From positions 26,291 through 90,290 of the forward strand of contig ARYC01001482.1 in assembly GCA_000711775.1 (NCBI GenBank): a DNA stretch of 64,000 nucleotides. The letters run 5' to 3'. Made by a program: the position numbers and the translations under genes. Shown here one piece after another: positions 12,281-23,876 of this stretch. Position 1 is the stretch's first letter, and the number at the start of each line of letters is the position of its first letter. This stretch comes from Oxytricha trifallax (Eukaryota; Ciliophora; Spirotrichea; Sporadotrichida; Oxytrichidae). The notes beneath the pieces were generated by a model. The model saw nothing but the letters and a program-made list of their open reading frames with translations. It ran no database searches and had not been told where the DNA came from.

Positions 12281-13054
12281 ATGGAGTCAATGAATGATGT
12301 AATGAAAAGAGTGCAAGCACAAGAATTGATTCAAAGATTTAGAAGCAAGGAGGATTTGAAATGCTACCTGGTGCAGCAAGGTAATAAACTCATAGTAACT
12401 AATCTTGATTATTTGCTCCTGCCAACGATGGAAGGTACCAAAATATCATTTATAAGAGCGATACTCTGCGAAGAGAAGAAAGCATTGAAAACTTAAGATG
12501 TAAAGTTTGCAGAGATTCCAAACTATCCAGAAAACTCAGTGACTAACTAATATGATGAAGCTATGAACGACCCAGAGGTTTCGCAGTACCTGCCTACTAA
12601 GAAGCAGTTGTCAAACAAACTACCTGAAAGAAACTATTTCTTTGGTATACTTGCAACAATTAAAGGTGATTACTTGAAAGAAATTATTCAAGAATCTCAT
12701 AAGAAAAGGTACAAAATCTCTTCAGAAGATAAATACAAACAAGGGATCAAGATAAGTGAGAGCTGGCTATCATAGCTGTAGAAGCACCCTTATATTTTAA
12801 GTAAGATTTGTAGCTTAACTCTTTTGAAAAATCTGGTACTGGTATCTTCTTGATGAAGGAATAGAGCAAGCTTTACAGAGAGCGAAATCGCAGAAAAAGT
12901 ATTAAGTTACCAAGAAACTTTATTCAAATATTTAGCCTCCAGAGTCAATGAACATAGATGCTGGAGTTGGCAGCAAGAGAAGAAACTTAGGAGGAGGAAA
13001 GCAAAAAATAAGAAAAGAAAGAGAAGCCAGCTCCCTCAAACAATTTTAAATGTG
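12281..13054 (+). CDS. TBE 22-kDa-type protein
   Basis: ATG at 12281 starts MESMNDVMKRVQAQELIQRF, and TAA/TAG are read as Gln throughout. Conserved stretches shared with the TBE copy at 51816-52604 are KQLSNKLPERNYFFGILAT, SHKKRYKIS, GIKISESWL and a basic tail around MNIDAGVGSKRRN. The frame shifts near 12790-12900, where the other copy reads straight through LMEERSKLNRERKSQKH. It corresponds to the small second ORF of Oxytricha TBEs, whose function is unknown. The basic C-terminus suggests nucleic-acid binding. Confidence 0.75.
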
Positions 13055-13064
13055 ACTTATATAT

Positions 13065-14127
13065 TCATTAACTTAACTACAAAACTTATTTATATACATT
13101 CACTCTCCCTTCTTTAGCACACTTTTAAGCTAACTAATTATCTACTCTCTTCGCTGAGCTTTTAATAAAGTCTACTGTATCGATAGGTAGGTCATGCATC
13201 AAGTGCTATAGCAGCAGTTTCTTGTAATGACTTTTTAAAATACCCCAGTAGAACTCAATTCCATTAAACTATGGACTGTAAGGTACGTTGAACACTGGCA
13301 TTATTCTAAGTTGTTCAGAACTCTTCCTTGTATCTTTAGTCTTATGAACAAAAAGATTATCAACAAACAGTATAATCTCTTATTCAGGATACTTCTCTCT
13401 CAGCTGTTCTAAGAACTTGATATACTGCTCTGTCTTAATAGAGCGAGGATGAATAACATAAGTTTCTAAACCAGCATCCTCGCAAATTACTCCAAGAATT
13501 GCCATTGTTTATACCTTGACTTTTTAGTAATATACTTCTATATTACTATGCCTCTTATATAAAGACTTCTAGATGAAAGTGTTGAAGGTAAAAACAGCCT
13601 CGTCAGCATGTATAAACTTAATATTATTCTATTAGGCTCTCTGTATTTAATTATAAATATAATTTAAGTTGTTGTTGTAAAATGGCAAAGTGAAATCAAT
13701 CAATCTCTTGATACGATCCACACCTTTGTAAGAGATACCATTTCGTTTATAGATGTTGGCTATAGACTAAGCAGAGATCTTCAACTCAGGGATTGGCGAT
13801 GAAACATAGTAGCTCGTTGGTCTAAAGAGAAGTGAGCCCAATACTTTAAAGTTTTCTCATTAATAAGATAGTCAATATGCTTCTATAGAAACTTTGACTA
13901 CCTCTTAGGCTTAGAATTTAGCTACTATTGCTTTAATTATAGTGCTATAAGACAGTGGGAGCGGACAGTTGACCGACTTCGCTTTAAGAATAGCGCAATA
14001 GAATTATAGTTTAGTAATGTTTTGATATATTCACTGTATATATCACATCCATAGCGCAGTTTAAACACTAAATCTGTATACGCTTCATCATAAATAGACC
14101 CCAAAAGCTTGCTTTTTAGTCTCGCAT
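13065..14127 (-). CDS. TBE 42-kDa-type DDE transposase
   Basis: ATG at 14127; stop TGA at 13067-13065. The catalytic triad is visible in order: Asp in IKFIHADEAVFTFN, Asp in IILFVDNLFVHKTKD and Glu in NGIEFYWGILKSHY. This is the IS630/Tc1-like D-D-E arrangement of TBE transposases. An HTH-like N-terminal part contains LKRSRSTVRSHC and QSIANIYKRNGISYK. The start region (first about 30 codons) and position about 13790 (FHRQS/PELK) each need a one-base correction to keep the frame. The core domain is otherwise open, so this is the best-preserved transposase of the window. Confidence 0.85.
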
Positions 14128-14133
14128 TTAATT

Positions 14134-14208
14134 AATAACCCCAACCCCTAACAAATTCCCTACAAATCAAAGCACTTATAAACCTCATTAAGTGGTTTTG
14201 GGGTTTTG
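14134..14208. repeat. TBE copy 1 right terminal inverted repeat
   Basis: Inverted counterpart of the left end: CCCTAACAAATTCCC, then CACTTATAAACCTCATTAAG, ending GGTTTTGGGGTTTTG next to the AAT duplication. Confidence 0.9.
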
Positions 14209-14582
14209 AATATGTTCCCTAATTAGCCCTCCATGAGAGAACCTTTAAAGCAGCTGCCATAACCCATAAGTTTAGCCAAACCTTAACAATTATATTGGGG
14301 ACATTATAAAAATAATTTACTAACTTATGATTAATTTTAAACTAAATTGGCTAAAAAAAATCTTTCCCTTTCTTATAATGAACTTATTTTCTCAATTATT
14401 AATTCATTAAGTAAATTATACCAATTTTGATCTAAAATTTAATTCTTTTAATAAGACTTTTATTAAGAAATATAAGACCAGCCCCTTATTAACAAAAACA
14501 ATAGCAACAATAACTTGATATTCCAAAGAATCCAAATAATTTCTGAAATAAAAATAAACCAAGAGCGCAAGGCAAGAGTACT

Positions 14583-14744
14583 ATGAAGAGCGGTGGTAAA
14601 AGTACGAAAAGAAATGCTACAACTGGGGGAGTAGGCGATTCACTTAATCTGGATGACCTCAATGAAGATTTTGGGGAGGAATTAGAAGAAGACTTCGAGG
14701 AGGAAGATGAAGATGAATATGATGAAGATTGCAGAAGAAGATGA
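14583..14744 (+). CDS. small acidic ORF or first coding block
   Basis: ATG at 14583 gives MKSGGKSTKRNATTGGVGDS followed by a run of Glu/Asp (LEEDFEEEDEDEYDED) and ends at TGA 14742-14744 after CRRR. Composition is clearly non-random compared with the AT-rich flanks. It may be the first coding block of a longer gene whose remainder lies elsewhere, because the last codons look like a frame break. No family recognised. Confidence 0.35.
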   Translation: MKSGGKSTKRNATTGGVGDSLNLDDLNEDFGEELEEDFEEEDEDEYDEDCRRR

Positions 14745-14840
14745 GTTACTAAATTAAGTTTGTTTGTTTGTTTGCATTAATTTCATTATGAAGCTTATTA
14801 AGAAAATTATCATAAAAATTAGATCAGATTAGGATTCAAA

Positions 14841-15550
14841 TCACTTCATAATCTATGTTTTGGAGCGTGCTCCTCTAATGTCTTCCTGGGATTGGTGATT
14901 GAAGCTATTGTCAATAATATTGTTGATTGAGTCATCCATAATCATAGTTTAAGTATTTGGTAGATCCTAATACACGATTTCATTTTCTAAAGTTATGTTC
15001 ATCTCTGATCTGTCTATCTCAGATTTCAAGACTAAATAAATAAAGAGTAAGTTGAGGATCAAATGTAGTAATTGAAAACAAAATATAAGTATTTAGACAA
15101 CTTACAAGATTTAAAGTTGTCATCGTATTTGCTAATCTCTTTGATAGTTAAGTGAATAAGTCATCTGAATTGATTTAATCCAGTAAATCAAAGTTAAGCA
15201 AAAAATTAATAAACAACTAAATTGATAGAATTGCATCTTTTTTCTCTACATTTAAACTTTATTTAATCATTCAGCCCTAGATTCCATCTTTTTCATATCT
15301 TTAATTTCAGACCTACCTTTCATAAAGAGCTTATAAAAAGTCTTTACCTCAAATAAGTTTGTAGTAGTACATTGAGTCAATTTCTTCCTGCTCGTATTGG
15401 AAGCACTGATTTGGCTTGAACTTATTGATTCCAAAGCCAACCAAGTAATAACAGCTATTAATTGCCACTAAATTGTTTGGCAACATTACAACACTGTACA
15501 AAGCCAAGAGTACTAAGGCAATCACAATGAGTTTTTTTGAAACTAGTATT
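14841..15550 (-). CDS. small membrane protein, IES-interrupted
   Basis: Two coding blocks are clear. The first (about 15545-15350) reads KKLIVIALVLLALYSVVMLP, a hydrophobic segment or signal anchor, then CYYLVGFGINKFKPNQCFQY with two cysteines and EQEEIDSMYYYK. The second (about 15060-14841) begins with a hydrophobic ILNLLFIYLVLKSE and continues SEMNITLENEIVYQDLP to a TGA at 14843-14841. The AT-rich piece between them (about 15070-15330) is likely one or more IESs. Two membrane segments flanking a Cys-containing loop are visible; family unknown. Confidence 0.45.
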
Positions 15551-15559
15551 TTCTCTTTT

Positions 15560-16300
15560 TTATTTAAAATTCTCCATCCGTTTTATAATTTTACCCATTA
15601 AAATGACTCACTTAATCAAAGTAATTTATTGCATATTATAAAACTGAAAATTTTTATAGTTTTTATTAGTATTTTATATTTAATATTCTAGTAATGATTA
15701 TAATTTATATATTAAAAGTAACCTAAGCAGAAACAAACTGAAATAAATTCAGAAAGAATTCTTAAGCGTACACACAATGAAATACAATCAGTAATCACTA
15801 AAAAGTGATTTATCATTTCAACAAACATATAAAAATCTAAAACTATTGATTGATTAAAATTATGAAAGTTTATATAAAATATTTTAGTTTTCATATTTAA
15901 AAAATTCTCTTAAATGCCATCATGATAGATTATGATAAATATGATGGACAAAAAAAGGGATATATTATTATAATAATTAAAAAACAATATAGAATATTTA
16001 AGAAATTAAAAATATATTAAGAATGTCTCACCAACTCTATAGTCCTTCTAACCATTAATTTCACAATCAAAATAACAACATTTAATATAATCATGTTTTT
16101 GGTATATTTTTATATATAAAATAAATTGATTAACATACACAGTTCAATTAACAGTAGTGATGGTGGTGGTGTATAAGGCAATATCTCAATGTTTCAATAG
16201 CACTATTAATTAATATAATAATATATATTGTATACAAGAAACAAAAAAAAATAATTTTTATTTAGAAATTCGAGCCAAATATCTTGATTGATTTATATTT
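15560..16300. other. AT-rich non-coding stretch
   Basis: Long AT tracts, ATTA-rich, with no convincing reading frame on either strand. It separates the minus-strand membrane protein from a plus-strand gene and probably includes intergenic DNA. Confidence 0.5.
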
Positions 16301-16306
16301 AAATAA

Positions 16307-17714
16307 ATGAATAACAATTGAGCTTTGTGAAAGGGAATTTTCAAGCTGCATTGAGCAGTCAGAGAAAGATAACTGCCGCTGGTCATTAAAAAGGAAAGAA
16401 AAGTTTATTCAAATGATAATTCTTATAAAATAAATAACAATTTTTATAAAAATTGAGTACTAATTTATTTGATATTCTATTATAGAAGTTTAATTAACTT
16501 CAGAGGAGCTTTGAAGAATAACTTCTTTGGTTAAAATAATAATAATTCCAGTAATCTCAATAACAGTAGCGTCTAGTAATTTCAATTATTTTACCAATAT
16601 TATAATAATTAATGCGATAAACGATTAATTAATATAACAATAATTTACACCTAGTAATAACAGCATATTTACGATTAAAATCATTCAAATTTGCTTAATA
16701 ACTCTTAAAATGCACAAATTGCTTGTTATTTAAATTCATCTGACATGTTAAAGAGTACTGGAGTCAGTTAAAAAATAAAAAATTTCAAATAGTATTGTTA
16801 AAGATTAAATCATTTTTTAGATACTGTTATTTAAAAGGGGTGACTAAAGGGGTTTTGGGGTAAATTTGTAAAACTTATTATTAATGAATTGAACCAAAAC
16901 CGTTTTAAGAGAATCAAATTCAATAATGATGTCCAGATTAATCTTTATGAGAAAGTTGCCCCAGAGAAACCTTAATGGGTCAAAGATAGAGATAATCTCG
17001 TTTTAATGAATCCTTTTGATATTTATTAGAAAGAACTTGAAGAGGAGAAACTTGCTTAAATAGCTAGAAATACCTTCAAAAGTGTTCATGGATTTTATGA
17101 TGATCAAAATTTACAAGAAAATATGAGCAGCAGGTTTAGAAAGAATGAATATGAATATCCATGGAGATTCAATCAAAAAGTTGCAGAGTAGTATTCTGTA
17201 TCATAAAATGCCAGTTAAGCTCAAGCAAGTAATAGCTTTATTGAAACTTAAGGAAGATTCTTGTTCAAGTAACAATAAACCAATCCAAATTTAAAAATGA
17301 GTGAGTCATCCTTAAAGCGGTAATACTATGCCTCAAGTTGATAAAGATAGATCTGTAATTCTCGATTCTTAGAGTGATGAGTATAATTAAATGATTGACA
17401 AGTTTAATCAAGCTCATATTTCAGATCTATCCACTACAACTTTTAATTAAAAAATTTCACCCTCAGTTTCTAAGTCTTCTCCTAAGCCTAAAATATCAAT
17501 TAGTGGAGATCATGAAAACTATGAATAACCTTGCTAAGATATTTTCTCTGAAAATTTGGACTGTGCTAAGAATGTTGAATTCTAAGAAATAATTAGAGGG
17601 TTTTTGGATGAAGATTTTCTTAGAGATATCTCAAAGATTAATGACTCACAACTAAATAATTAGGTGCAATAAGAAAATTATCATTACTCTTAATCTGATG
17701 TTTAAATGGAGTGA
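16307..17714 (+). CDS. Asn/Gln-rich protein, function unknown
   Basis: Starts near ATG 16307 (MNNN), then SFVKGNFQAALSSQRKITAA. A probable IES at about 16410-16485 precedes LINFRGALKNNFFGQNNNN and an Asn/Gln-rich low-complexity part. The frame runs through FLDTVIQKG, an in-frame TGA (16841-16843), LKGFWGKFVKLIINELNQ, then YEKVAPEKPQWVKDRDN and a Gln/Ser-rich tail. One frame change near 17320 leads into VDKDRSVILDSQSDEYNQ, and the protein ends at TGA 17712-17714 after SDVQME. The codon pattern is coding over about 1.2 kb. No domain recognised. The motif GGGGTTTTGGGG at 16849-16860 lies inside this frame, encoding part of KGFWG. Confidence 0.55.
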
Positions 17715-18090
17715 TGAAAATATTGTGAATTTTAGTGACGAAATTCATTTATATTTAAAATCATAATCAGAAAAACTTAAAATGACTAACTAAGTGTTGA
17801 AATTGGTATACCATTAATGAAATTAGCTATCTACTGTATTGATAAAAAAGATGAATATAAACTTGCTAAATAACTTTTTAATTTTTTAACTAATAATATT
17901 TCTTTTATAATTATTTTTATATCATATAAATTCATTCTTATAGTTAGTCTAATGATATTAGTATAAAAAGGAAAACAGATGCAAAAGTTATAATTAATAT
18001 TTTTATTATTTTAAATCTAAAGGAGAGTAGCATAAATTTATCAATAACTATTAAATATTAAATTTTAATTTTATTTTAGTTCCCTTCTAA
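17715..18090. other. AT-rich intergenic stretch
   Basis: No frame of interest. It lies between the stop of the Asn/Gln-rich gene and the ATG of the next plus-strand gene, so it probably contains a 3' end and a promoter, but no element can be named. Confidence 0.5.
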
Positions 18091-21000
18091 ATGCAATCAT
18101 AAAATTCAAATTATTCCCAAACACAGAGTGGTAGAACTACTCCAGACAGTCAACTTCCCCCATCGCTTCTTCAGTTTAAAAGTCCATTCTAAACCTCAAA
18201 CCTCTCTGGCCATCAAGATACAAACGTAAGCAAGCAATTGAATGGCGATAGCATTTCTTCAAAGTCTAAGGTCCAAACTCAGTTTGTATCGCCAGAAATT
18301 ATGACGCAATATGAATAAGAAATGCAAAAGGATATGCACTTTGATTTCTCGAATGATACTAATCTCACAAAGATTCCTTCAACAAATCCATTTGACAGAC
18401 AAAACTTCCCATCCAAGAACTTAGTGCCTGTCTTTTATAACACTACTACTTCAAATGCACAGTATTACAATGCTAACTTTATTGATGATAGAGAAGCCAC
18501 AGCATTATCTAATAAGTAGCAAATGGATTTTGAGACTTCAGAAAGAGATTAAATGAAAACAGAAAATCAAAGATATTTGATTAATTTTCCAAATTAAAGA
18601 ATAGCCAGTCCCTCACCATAGTTTAACTAGCAAGCATCTTCAGCTAAGAAACCTCAATTTAAGTTCGTTATACAAGGCTCACCAACTCAGAAGAATAGTC
18701 TAGCTAGTAAAAATCTTGCTTTACATTCTAATCATTCACCGATGAGAAGCTAATTTTCAGCGTAAGTCAACAAAACACATTCTGCACACACCGATGTTTA
18801 TTATAATCAGGAGGAGATTTCTTTATCAGAAAGATCTTCGCAGACCATTCAAAATTAAAGATTACAGAAGTCTGAGGATTTAATGCCTATAAGTTAACAT
18901 CATAAACAAAGGAAGAGTCATTGCAAAAGAGACTTAATCTGGTAGACTTATATGATGAGTACATAGATGATAAGAAAAGCTAAGCCATCTTTAATTCATA
19001 ATAAATGAAAACCATGAATACTTAAGGAAAATCTGCTAAAGATCTGAGATTCAATCATTAAAGACCTCTAAATGAATCAAAAGAACGCCTTAAATCTTCT
19101 AAGAATGAAAAAGGTCACTAGTTATATTATATTAATTCACAGGTTCTTTGAGTAGCTTCAATTCGATAATGAAGAGTTTCAATTAACTGAAGAAGTTGTG
19201 AACTTAAACCAAGATTCCGATTAGAACATTCAGACTGTTCTTTAAGACTTACATCATGAAATGCAGCCTTCTAATTCATTGACAAATCAATCATTTAGTC
19301 CTCACTCACAGTAAAACGTACTTTCTCAAAGAAACAACCTTGCAAACACCCAACATTTAACTTTTAACCAATCCAAGCCCTTGGATATTGTAGAGGAAGA
19401 ACTTATGAGTGACTCCAGCTCAAACCCTATCTCCTTGAATTTATATTCAAGAAGTAGCACCTCCACGGTAAATTTTCTTTCAGAAAGAAATGGTAAAATT
19501 TAATAGTCCAGTAGCAGCTCCTCCACTGATTAATCAAAAGTTAATATTCTTTTTACTACTCATCCTACTAAAGAGACTAGAAATGATTCAAATCGTCTTA
19601 GAGTCATTCATTAAGATAAGATCAGCAAGAAAAATGATTAAAGTTTATAAAATATGTTTCTATATTAAATAAAGATGCTGCTTCTTTGAATTCTTAATCT
19701 AGCAAGAAACGAAAGATTGATGAGGTTTCTAACTGCTCTCGACGATATAAATACTAAAAATATATATTTTATGCTCAGGTGAAAACTATTATGAAGAATT
19801 GGATAAAGCAGTTAACGATTTCAAAAGACTAAAGCTCTCACCTAGTCTCGCAGATAAAATATCCCAATCTCAATAAAAAAATTAAGAGATCATGACTATT
19901 TAGCCTCAATCCCCTTTTGTACAGATAAGAGACGTCATTTAAATGTGCAGTTTTGAGAAAGATCCTGTCCATGGTCTCAAATCAGTCTAGAAAGAATTTC
20001 TTCTTCAATCATAGCAAGAAAATGTGAAAAGTATTAGATAGAACTCTAATTAAAGGAGCATCATGAAAGCCAACATCCCCATACACAGAGATAACTCTAC
20101 AGAAACCTTGAAGAGCTGCTTCAAAAAGCAAAACATAGTAGAATAATACGAGGAAGAAGAAAAAGCTGAGATTACTGATCAAATGGAAGGATTGTCTTAT
20201 GCTCAATAAAACATTCAAGATCCAATCACTCATCCAGGAAATGTAAACGAAATTGCTTATCATCAAGAGCTCTTGCTAAACTTAAGTGATGAGGCAGTAC
20301 ACTTGGATGATGACTCAGACTACCAGAAAGATGTTGATGAATATTCACATATTGGAATTCTAGGTGCTGATGTCAATATTCTTGAGGCTGAAGAAGAAAT
20401 ATTTACTGAAAAAGTTGATGAGATACTTGAGTTTATTGCAAATGACCTCCAGAAATTTAATATTTAAAAATAAATATAGAATTTATTAGACATTTAATTT
20501 TAGACAAGTTTGACTTTGAAAATTGTCAGTTAGATAAACCAAGAGATATCAACTAGGAAGAGAAGTTTAAATGTTACATGTTAAAATTATTATTTTATTT
20601 AGATTTAAAAGCTGATTGAACAAACCATTCCACCAATCTTGACTTTCGATTTAACTGAGAACCCAGACGATGAGTTAGAATGTTAGGAATCTGGTCACGA
20701 GTGCATTTACTATAAAGATCTAGAATCAAACCCAAACTTTGGATTTGAACTTTTAGCTAGATAAAGAATCAATTAAATATTGGCTTCAAATATCTCCAAT
20801 TCTGTAGACTTTGTATTTGACGACGACGAGGAAAATTTCACTTTTGGTCCTAAAACTACACAGTTATTATCTGATGAATTCGATGCTAAGCCATCTATCT
20901 AATCAAGTTTTTGAGATTTCTTAGAGAGATTTAGAATAAGATTCGCTTGCTCAAGAACAGTAGAGTGCAACTATGTTTAACCACGAGAGAGAGATTAATA

Positions 21001-21220
21001 TTTCAGTATGAACTCCTACTCCCATTGTAATTCCTCTGGCTTCCTGCCATCTACAAACTACAAGAAAAAGTAATACGTTCCAGATTAGAATATTGCTTCA
21101 CTGGATGATAATTCTACTGCTTTTGAGGATGAATTTAGTGGTGGATTTAGGAACTTCAACGAGGCAGACATACAGTCATTTATGATGCTTATCCCTAAAG
21201 CTACCCCCTAGAAAGATTGA
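18091..21220 (+). CDS. large Ser/Gln-rich protein, IES-interrupted
   Basis: ATG at 18091 opens MQSQNSNYSQTQSGRTTPDS and runs more than 280 codons with Gln as TAA/TAG. A frame change near 18910 leads into RLNLVDLYDEYIDDKKSQ. Later blocks read DFKRLKLSPSLADKISQSQQ (about 19810), an acidic stretch VDEYSHIGILGADVNILEAE (about 20335), FTEKVDEILEFIANDLQKF, LIEQTIPPILTFDLTENPDD (about 20610), DFVFDDDEENFTFGP, and a last block with MNSYSHCNSSGF ending at TGA 21218-21220. Gaps at about 19740-19780 and 20465-20600 are AT-rich and probably IESs. Low-complexity N-terminus and acidic conserved-looking C-terminus; no family recognised. Confidence 0.6.
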
Positions 21221-21424
21221 AATTTATATGATAATATATTTGATCCATTTTATTGATAATTTGTTATAGTTGAATTAATTTATAAAATAAATTCAACTTT
21301 TTCGAAGAAAAATTTGAAAGAATTAATTACAAAAGTGTTTATTGTAATCAATTTGATAATGAAAACTCAGAAAAACTAGAGTCTCCGTTTTGATTCATGA
21401 ATAATTAAGATTTATATATAATTT

Positions 21425-23840
21425 TCATATGTTCATATAAAAAGAAATTTATTTTATAATTTGATTGATGCTCAAATCATCATCATCATCTTGCATTTCA
21501 TTTTTAATATCAATCATCTCCATTTCTTCATCAACATCTTCAACTTTCTTCACTTCAGCATTAGTAGTATTCCTATAATTATCCTGATTTTACCCCTCAA
21601 TTCTCTTAAATTTACCACTCAGTTTATTTTTGTCTTTACCATCATCATCACCATCTATGTCATAGTTTTTGAAGACTCCCTCCTTCTTGGTAACTTCAAG
21701 TCCGTATCGATTCTTGAACTTATCCAGCCATCCCTTGCTCGCATAAAACTACTCGGGGTACTCACTGAGAGCTCCTTGGCCTTACTTTGTTTCGTATTTT
21801 AGCACTAACGATTTCTCCTCTGCTCTTTTATTCAATAAACCATTTATATAGCTTTCCCTCCATAACTGGGTCTTTGGTCTTTCGGCTACCACCCTTCTTT
21901 CTCTCGTGGCCAACCATCAACTAGCGCTTCAGCGACTAGACTGGGACACCAAATTTATCAGTGACTTGCTTCAAAGGTAGGGATTGAGCCAGGAGGATGG
22001 CTTGGTGTTTCTGATTAGCATCAAGCATTTTATAGGTTTTCTACTGATTAATAATGTTGTTACTTCCCCCATTGTTATTTTAATTGCAATTCTAGTTGTT
22101 TTAAACATACTACTTCTATTCTTACTAGATCTTGTAAATATTTTGGCTTTATTAATACTGATTCTAGTTGCTATTGTTGCTACTTTTCTTGTTTATATTA
22201 CTCTAAGAATTTAATCTAGAATCAAGCTGATGCTACTGATATTTCTATTGAATTTATTACTGTGAGTAACTTTTAAATTAAAAAGTTAATAGATAGGTCG
22301 CACCTTTCCGAATGTGGAACTCTAAGTCAAGTAACAGGATCAACCATGATCCACTTAGACCACAAAAGTAGGAAGTTTAATAAGTCGACCAAAATGCCTG
22401 CACACCTCCGCGTATAGAAGACGGAGCTGACCTTGTTGCATACTTCAACGATAAGCAACAAGAAAGATTAGCGGACTTCGCTATTCAGGGACTACTGAGT
22501 ATTGACCTCAACCATCACCAAGCCAATCACTTAGCACTAGCAATAGACGAGCCGAGTAACAATGACTTTTACTCAATGAGATTCAAGGAAGAAGTTGAGG
22601 CAAAAATAAGAAAAAGGAAGCTCAAAGAAAACAGAGCCATCAGTCCCCAAACTTCACAATAGAGGCCAAAAACACAGAAATCCCACAATAAGCAAGAGCA
22701 AGTACAACTTAGAGTCAGACCATCTTTGACTACACCTTGAGTTAAAACTCACTATTTAATAGTGAACTAAACAATTAATCACTCAACTTAGACTCTAAAG
22801 GGACCACCTAGAGAAGTAATTTATTTAATTTCATACCAGATAGTAATTAGACAAATCTCTTTAATAGTTCTAATACAAATTTGCCAACTCTAGACATCTG
22901 GGGTAAACCAACCCTAAAACCTAAATAAACTCCACCCACCTGGAATGAGCTCTTTAAACAAAACTGCTCACTAACATAATAATTTAGCATTCACAAAACC
23001 CAGAGACCCCCTCAACAAAACCCCATCTTTCAATAAAACTTATTTGATAAAAGTTTCACTATCAAATAGGAACAAATAGAAAGATAAGGTGATGACGCAC
23101 TTAAGGTACTAGATAGGGAAGAAAAGAGGACACGTATTTTCGAAAACTCACTTTTTGACCAAACTTAGAATACAATAATCTCTCCCCAAACTAATACAAA
23201 AGTACCTTATAATATCCCAATAACACTTCAATCACAGAATGAACTCACCAATGACAAAACAGAAGCCCCCATTTAAGCGTCTTCATACTTGCACCAAACA
23301 CCAGAAAACTTTTCTGCTGACATCAGAAATTAGGAGGAACCTCCAAACCTGACCAGATCCAAAGATATAAATATTAATATAGAAAATATACAACCAGATT
23401 AAACGATTGGAATACAATCTCAAAATTAATATAATAAATTTGGAAGCTTAGGATTTCTATTCCAAAAGAATTATAAAAATATCAACTAGAAAAATAGTTG
23501 TACTTTTAGAAATGTTCTAAACCTCAAAGACTCTAGAAAGCTAAATATAGACTTGGAAAACCTATAGATCCAAGATCAGAAATAGTAAGCAACCTTAAAA
23601 GATGAATAGCATACTAAACATGAGAAAACTAAATTCATCAAGAAGAAAAAGAGAAAGTGAAGATAGATAAAGCAGGCACAGTTGAAGACTATTAGACAAA
23701 CTGCAAAGTCTAAAAAAAAATTTAAGGAAAAAGTTTTTCTTGCACAAGAAAAAGATTCCACAACCATTGAAAGGGCTTGTCCCTTATATATATATATTAA
23801 ACATATTTTAGATCGGGGGTCCCCAGAGACCTCAATGTGA

Positions 23841-23876
<36 letters not shown>

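Larger units (their letters stand above)
10276..14208. mobile_element. TBE transposon, copy 1 (complete)
   Basis: A 3.93-kb element starts with CAAAACCCCAAAAC at 10276 and ends with the inverted match GGTTTTGGGGTTTTG at 14208. Terminal inverted repeats of roughly 70-75 bp share AATGAGGTTTATAAGTGCTT. It is flanked by AAT at 10273-10275 and 14209-14211, a 3-bp target duplication of the ANT type known for telomere-bearing elements of Oxytricha. Inside are three ORFs in the standard TBE order: zinc-finger/kinase ORF (-), 22-kDa-type ORF (+) and DDE transposase (-). It lies 80 bp downstream of the CK1-like stop codon. TBEs are germline-limited and their transposases take part in genome rearrangement in Oxytricha. 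Confidence 0.93.

Noticed and set aside
21461-22214. Plus-strand hydrophobic open frames that look like membrane proteins
   Set aside because: They are the complement of the Asp/Asn/Gln-rich minus-strand HTH gene; antisense of GAT/AAT repeats gives false Ile/Leu runs.
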